From NCBI GenBank assembly GCA_900552705.1, contig USAX01000118.1, positions 1 to 6,245 on the forward strand: DNA of 6,245 bases. The letters run 5' to 3'. Below, one piece after another: positions 5,161-6,245 of the stretch (positions within the stretch are counted from its first letter, which is position 1; each line of letters begins with the position of its first letter). Under the pieces are notes generated by a model that searched no databases, was not told the origin of the DNA, and saw nothing but the letters and a program-made list of their open reading frames with translations. The position numbers were made by a program, and so were the translations under genes. The DNA comes from an uncultured Collinsella sp. Its GTDB lineage: Bacteria; Actinomycetota; Coriobacteriia; Coriobacteriales; Coriobacteriaceae.

Positions 5161-6087
5161 CTAGTGCTCTTCGCCGGCGCGGGCCAGGTCGTAGGGTGTG
5201 GTCTGGTAGACGTAGTAGTTGAGCCAATTGGTGTAGAACAGCTGAGCCTGGCTGCGCCAGACGTTACGCGGCTCGGCGGTGGGGTCGTCGTTCGGGAAGT
5301 AATGCGCCGGCACCTGGGGGTTGAGACCGCGCTTCACGTCTCGCTCGTACTCCAGGCGCAACGTGTCGGTATCGTACTCCGGATGGCCAAAGACAAAGAA
5401 GCGGCGGCTGTCGGTCGACTTGACGATGTACAGGCCCACCTCGTCGGACACGGCCACGACCTCAAGCTGCGGCTCAGCCTCCACGTCCTCGCGGCGCACA
5501 TCGGTGTTGCGCGAATGCACGGCATAGAAACGGTCATCGAAGCCGCGGACCAGCGGGCTTTGCGGCTTCACCAGATAATGCTCGAACACGCCGCTCGCCT
5601 TTGCCGGCAGGTCGTGCTTCTGGATACCGTAGTGATGGTAGAGCCCCGCCTGTGCGCCCCAACAAATATGCAACGTAGAGTGCACGTGCGTGGTGGACCA
5701 ATCCATGATCTGGCAGAGCTCGGGCCAGTAGTCGACCTCCTCGAACGGCATCTGCTCCACCGGCGCGCCCGTGATGATCAGGCCGTCATAGTGGATGTCG
5801 CGGATGTCGTCGAACGTGCGGTAGAACGTCTCCAGGTGGCCGGCACTCACGTGCGTGGCCTCGTGCGTTTTGGTGCGCAGCAGGTCCACCTCCACCTGCA
5901 GCGGCGTGTTGGAGAGTTTGCGCATGATCTGCGTCTCGGTGGCGATCTTGGTGGGCATGAGGTTGAGGATGAGCACGCGCAGCGGACGGATGTCCTGGTG
6001 CAGCGCGCGGTACTCGGTCATGACAAAGATGTTCTCGCTCTCGAGCTGCGCGGCGGCAGGGAGGGCGTCGGGGATGCGAATGGGCAT
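5161..6087 (-). CDS. metA: Homoserine O-acyltransferase MetA, predicted acetyl-CoA specific
   Basis: The protein has 308 residues from ATG 6087-6085, typical for MetA (about 300-310). It acylates the hydroxyl of L-homoserine, the first committed step of methionine synthesis, in the cytoplasm. Numbering coincides with the family reference. The acyl-enzyme nucleophile is Cys142 in CWGAQA, and His235 and Glu237 in GHPEYD complete the triad. Lys163, Ser192 and Arg249 occupy known substrate positions, and NLMPTK (42-47) is conserved. Position 111 is Glu (GAPVEQMPFEEVDYW, 107-121). Work on Bacillus and Thermotoga enzymes linked Glu111 to acetyl-CoA, where E. coli MetA has Gly and uses succinyl-CoA, so O-acetylhomoserine is the expected product (inference). 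The reading frame is intact. No partner gene of the pathway is in the window; regulation is not evident. Confidence 0.96.
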   Translation of the reverse strand: MPIRIPDALPAAAQLESENIFVMTEYRALHQDIRPLRVLILNLMPTKIATETQIMRKLSNTPLQVEVDLLRTKTHEATHVSAGHLETFYRTFDDIRDIHYDGLIITGAPVEQMPFEEVDYWPELCQIMDWSTTHVHSTLHICWGAQAGLYHHYGIQKHDLPAKASGVFEHYLVKPQSPLVRGFDDRFYAVHSRNTDVRREDVEAEPQLEVVAVSDEVGLYIVKSTDSRRFFVFGHPEYDTDTLRLEYERDVKRGLNPQVPAHYFPNDDPTAEPRNVWRSQAQLFYTNWLNYYVYQTTPYDLARAGEEH

Positions 6088-6092
6088 GGATG

Positions 6093-6099
6093 CTCCTTA
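6093..6099 (-). promoter_or_regulatory. metA ribosome binding site
   Basis: Read on the minus strand it is TAAGGAG, five bases before ATG 6087-6085, a strong site that fixes the start at MPIRIPD. Confidence 0.85.
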
Positions 6100-6147
6100 C
6101 GAGTCAGTTGCAGCTATGGTACAACGAGCGGCCCCATCCGCGCGAGC

Positions 6148-6164
6148 ACATCGCCCGGCGATGT
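6148..6164. promoter_or_regulatory. Inverted repeat in the metA upstream region
   Basis: ACATCGCC (6148-6155) and GGCGATGT (6157-6164) are perfect reverse complements around one base, about 60 bases upstream of metA. An overlapping alternative pair, GGCGA (6157-6161) with TCGCC (6164-6168), is also possible. It could be an operator or a leader hairpin. No confident promoter hexamers and no SAM-riboswitch architecture were seen in 6088-6245. Confidence 0.35.
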
Positions 6165-6188
6165 CGCCAGCGGCCCAAATCACTCCAA

Positions 6189-6223
6189 AAGTAGAGATTA
6201 AAGCATGTCCCAAAAATCTACTT
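6189..6223. repeat. Imperfect inverted repeat, possible dispersed intergenic element at the window edge
   Basis: AAGTAGA (6189-6195) and TCTACTT (6217-6223) are reverse complements flanking 21 bases that include GCATGTCCC. A bulged extension (GATT against AAAA/AAT) is possible. It resembles short intergenic hairpin repeats of this bacterial group, but only one copy is in the window. The rest of 6224-6245 shows nothing I can name. Confidence 0.35.
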
Positions 6224-6245
6224 CGCTTTAGCCTAGCAAAGTGAC

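Noticed and set aside
5164..6201. 345-codon open frame on the plus strand opposite metA
   Set aside because: It is a shadow of the metA frame with low-complexity Val/Leu/Arg/His-rich translation and no family features.
1..6245. CRISPR array, tRNA, rRNA, transposase or phage genes
   Set aside because: No regularly spaced direct repeats, cloverleaf, rRNA-like stretch or transposase/integrase motifs were seen.

Overview
The window reads as chromosomal DNA of a high-GC Gram-positive, most likely a gut Coriobacteriia of the Collinsella type (inference). The support is the GC-rich codon use, the gene families present, and short hairpin repeats built on ACCACCACAAAGG/CCTTTGTGGTGGT with a GGGACA-type loop, which I associate with that group. 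No rRNA, tRNA, CRISPR array, transposase or phage gene is visible.

Layout, left to right. (1) 1-1905 (+) is the C-terminal two thirds of an M16C (PreP/Cym1-type) zinc metallopeptidase; its start lies before the window. (2) 1918-1958 is a hairpin that can serve as a shared terminator for two converging genes. (3) 1970-3604 (-) encodes a 544-residue membrane-anchored protein: cytoplasmic zinc ribbon, one transmembrane helix, then an extracellular EF-hand/leucine-rich region and about nine YD-type repeats. (4) 3605-3825 is a divergent intergenic region. It holds a 12-bp palindrome, a decayed copy of the hairpin repeat, a good sigma70-type promoter overlapped by two LexA/SOS-box-like sites, and a perfect 8-bp inverted repeat. 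(5) 3826-4411 (+) is a HicA-HicB toxin-antitoxin pair, overlapping by 8 bases and lower in GC than its neighbours. (6) 4412-4539 holds two tandem hairpins with complementary loops. (7) 4540-5136 (+) is 5-formyltetrahydrofolate cyclo-ligase. (8) 5161-6087 (-) is MetA, a homoserine O-acyltransferase carrying Glu111, the acetyl-CoA-type residue. (9) 6088-6245 is the metA leader plus the edge of another intergenic region.

The housekeeping genes touch related metabolism: 5-FTHF cyclo-ligase returns 5-formyl-THF to the folate pool that supplies the methyl group for methionine, and MetA commits homoserine to methionine. They converge, however, and are not an operon. The HicAB pair looks like an accessory insertion. 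The most noteworthy signal is its promoter: one perfect GAAC-N4-GTTC box overlaps the -35 and a second, one-mismatch box abuts the -10, which suggests DNA-damage control of the module. This is a testable inference, not a demonstrated system.
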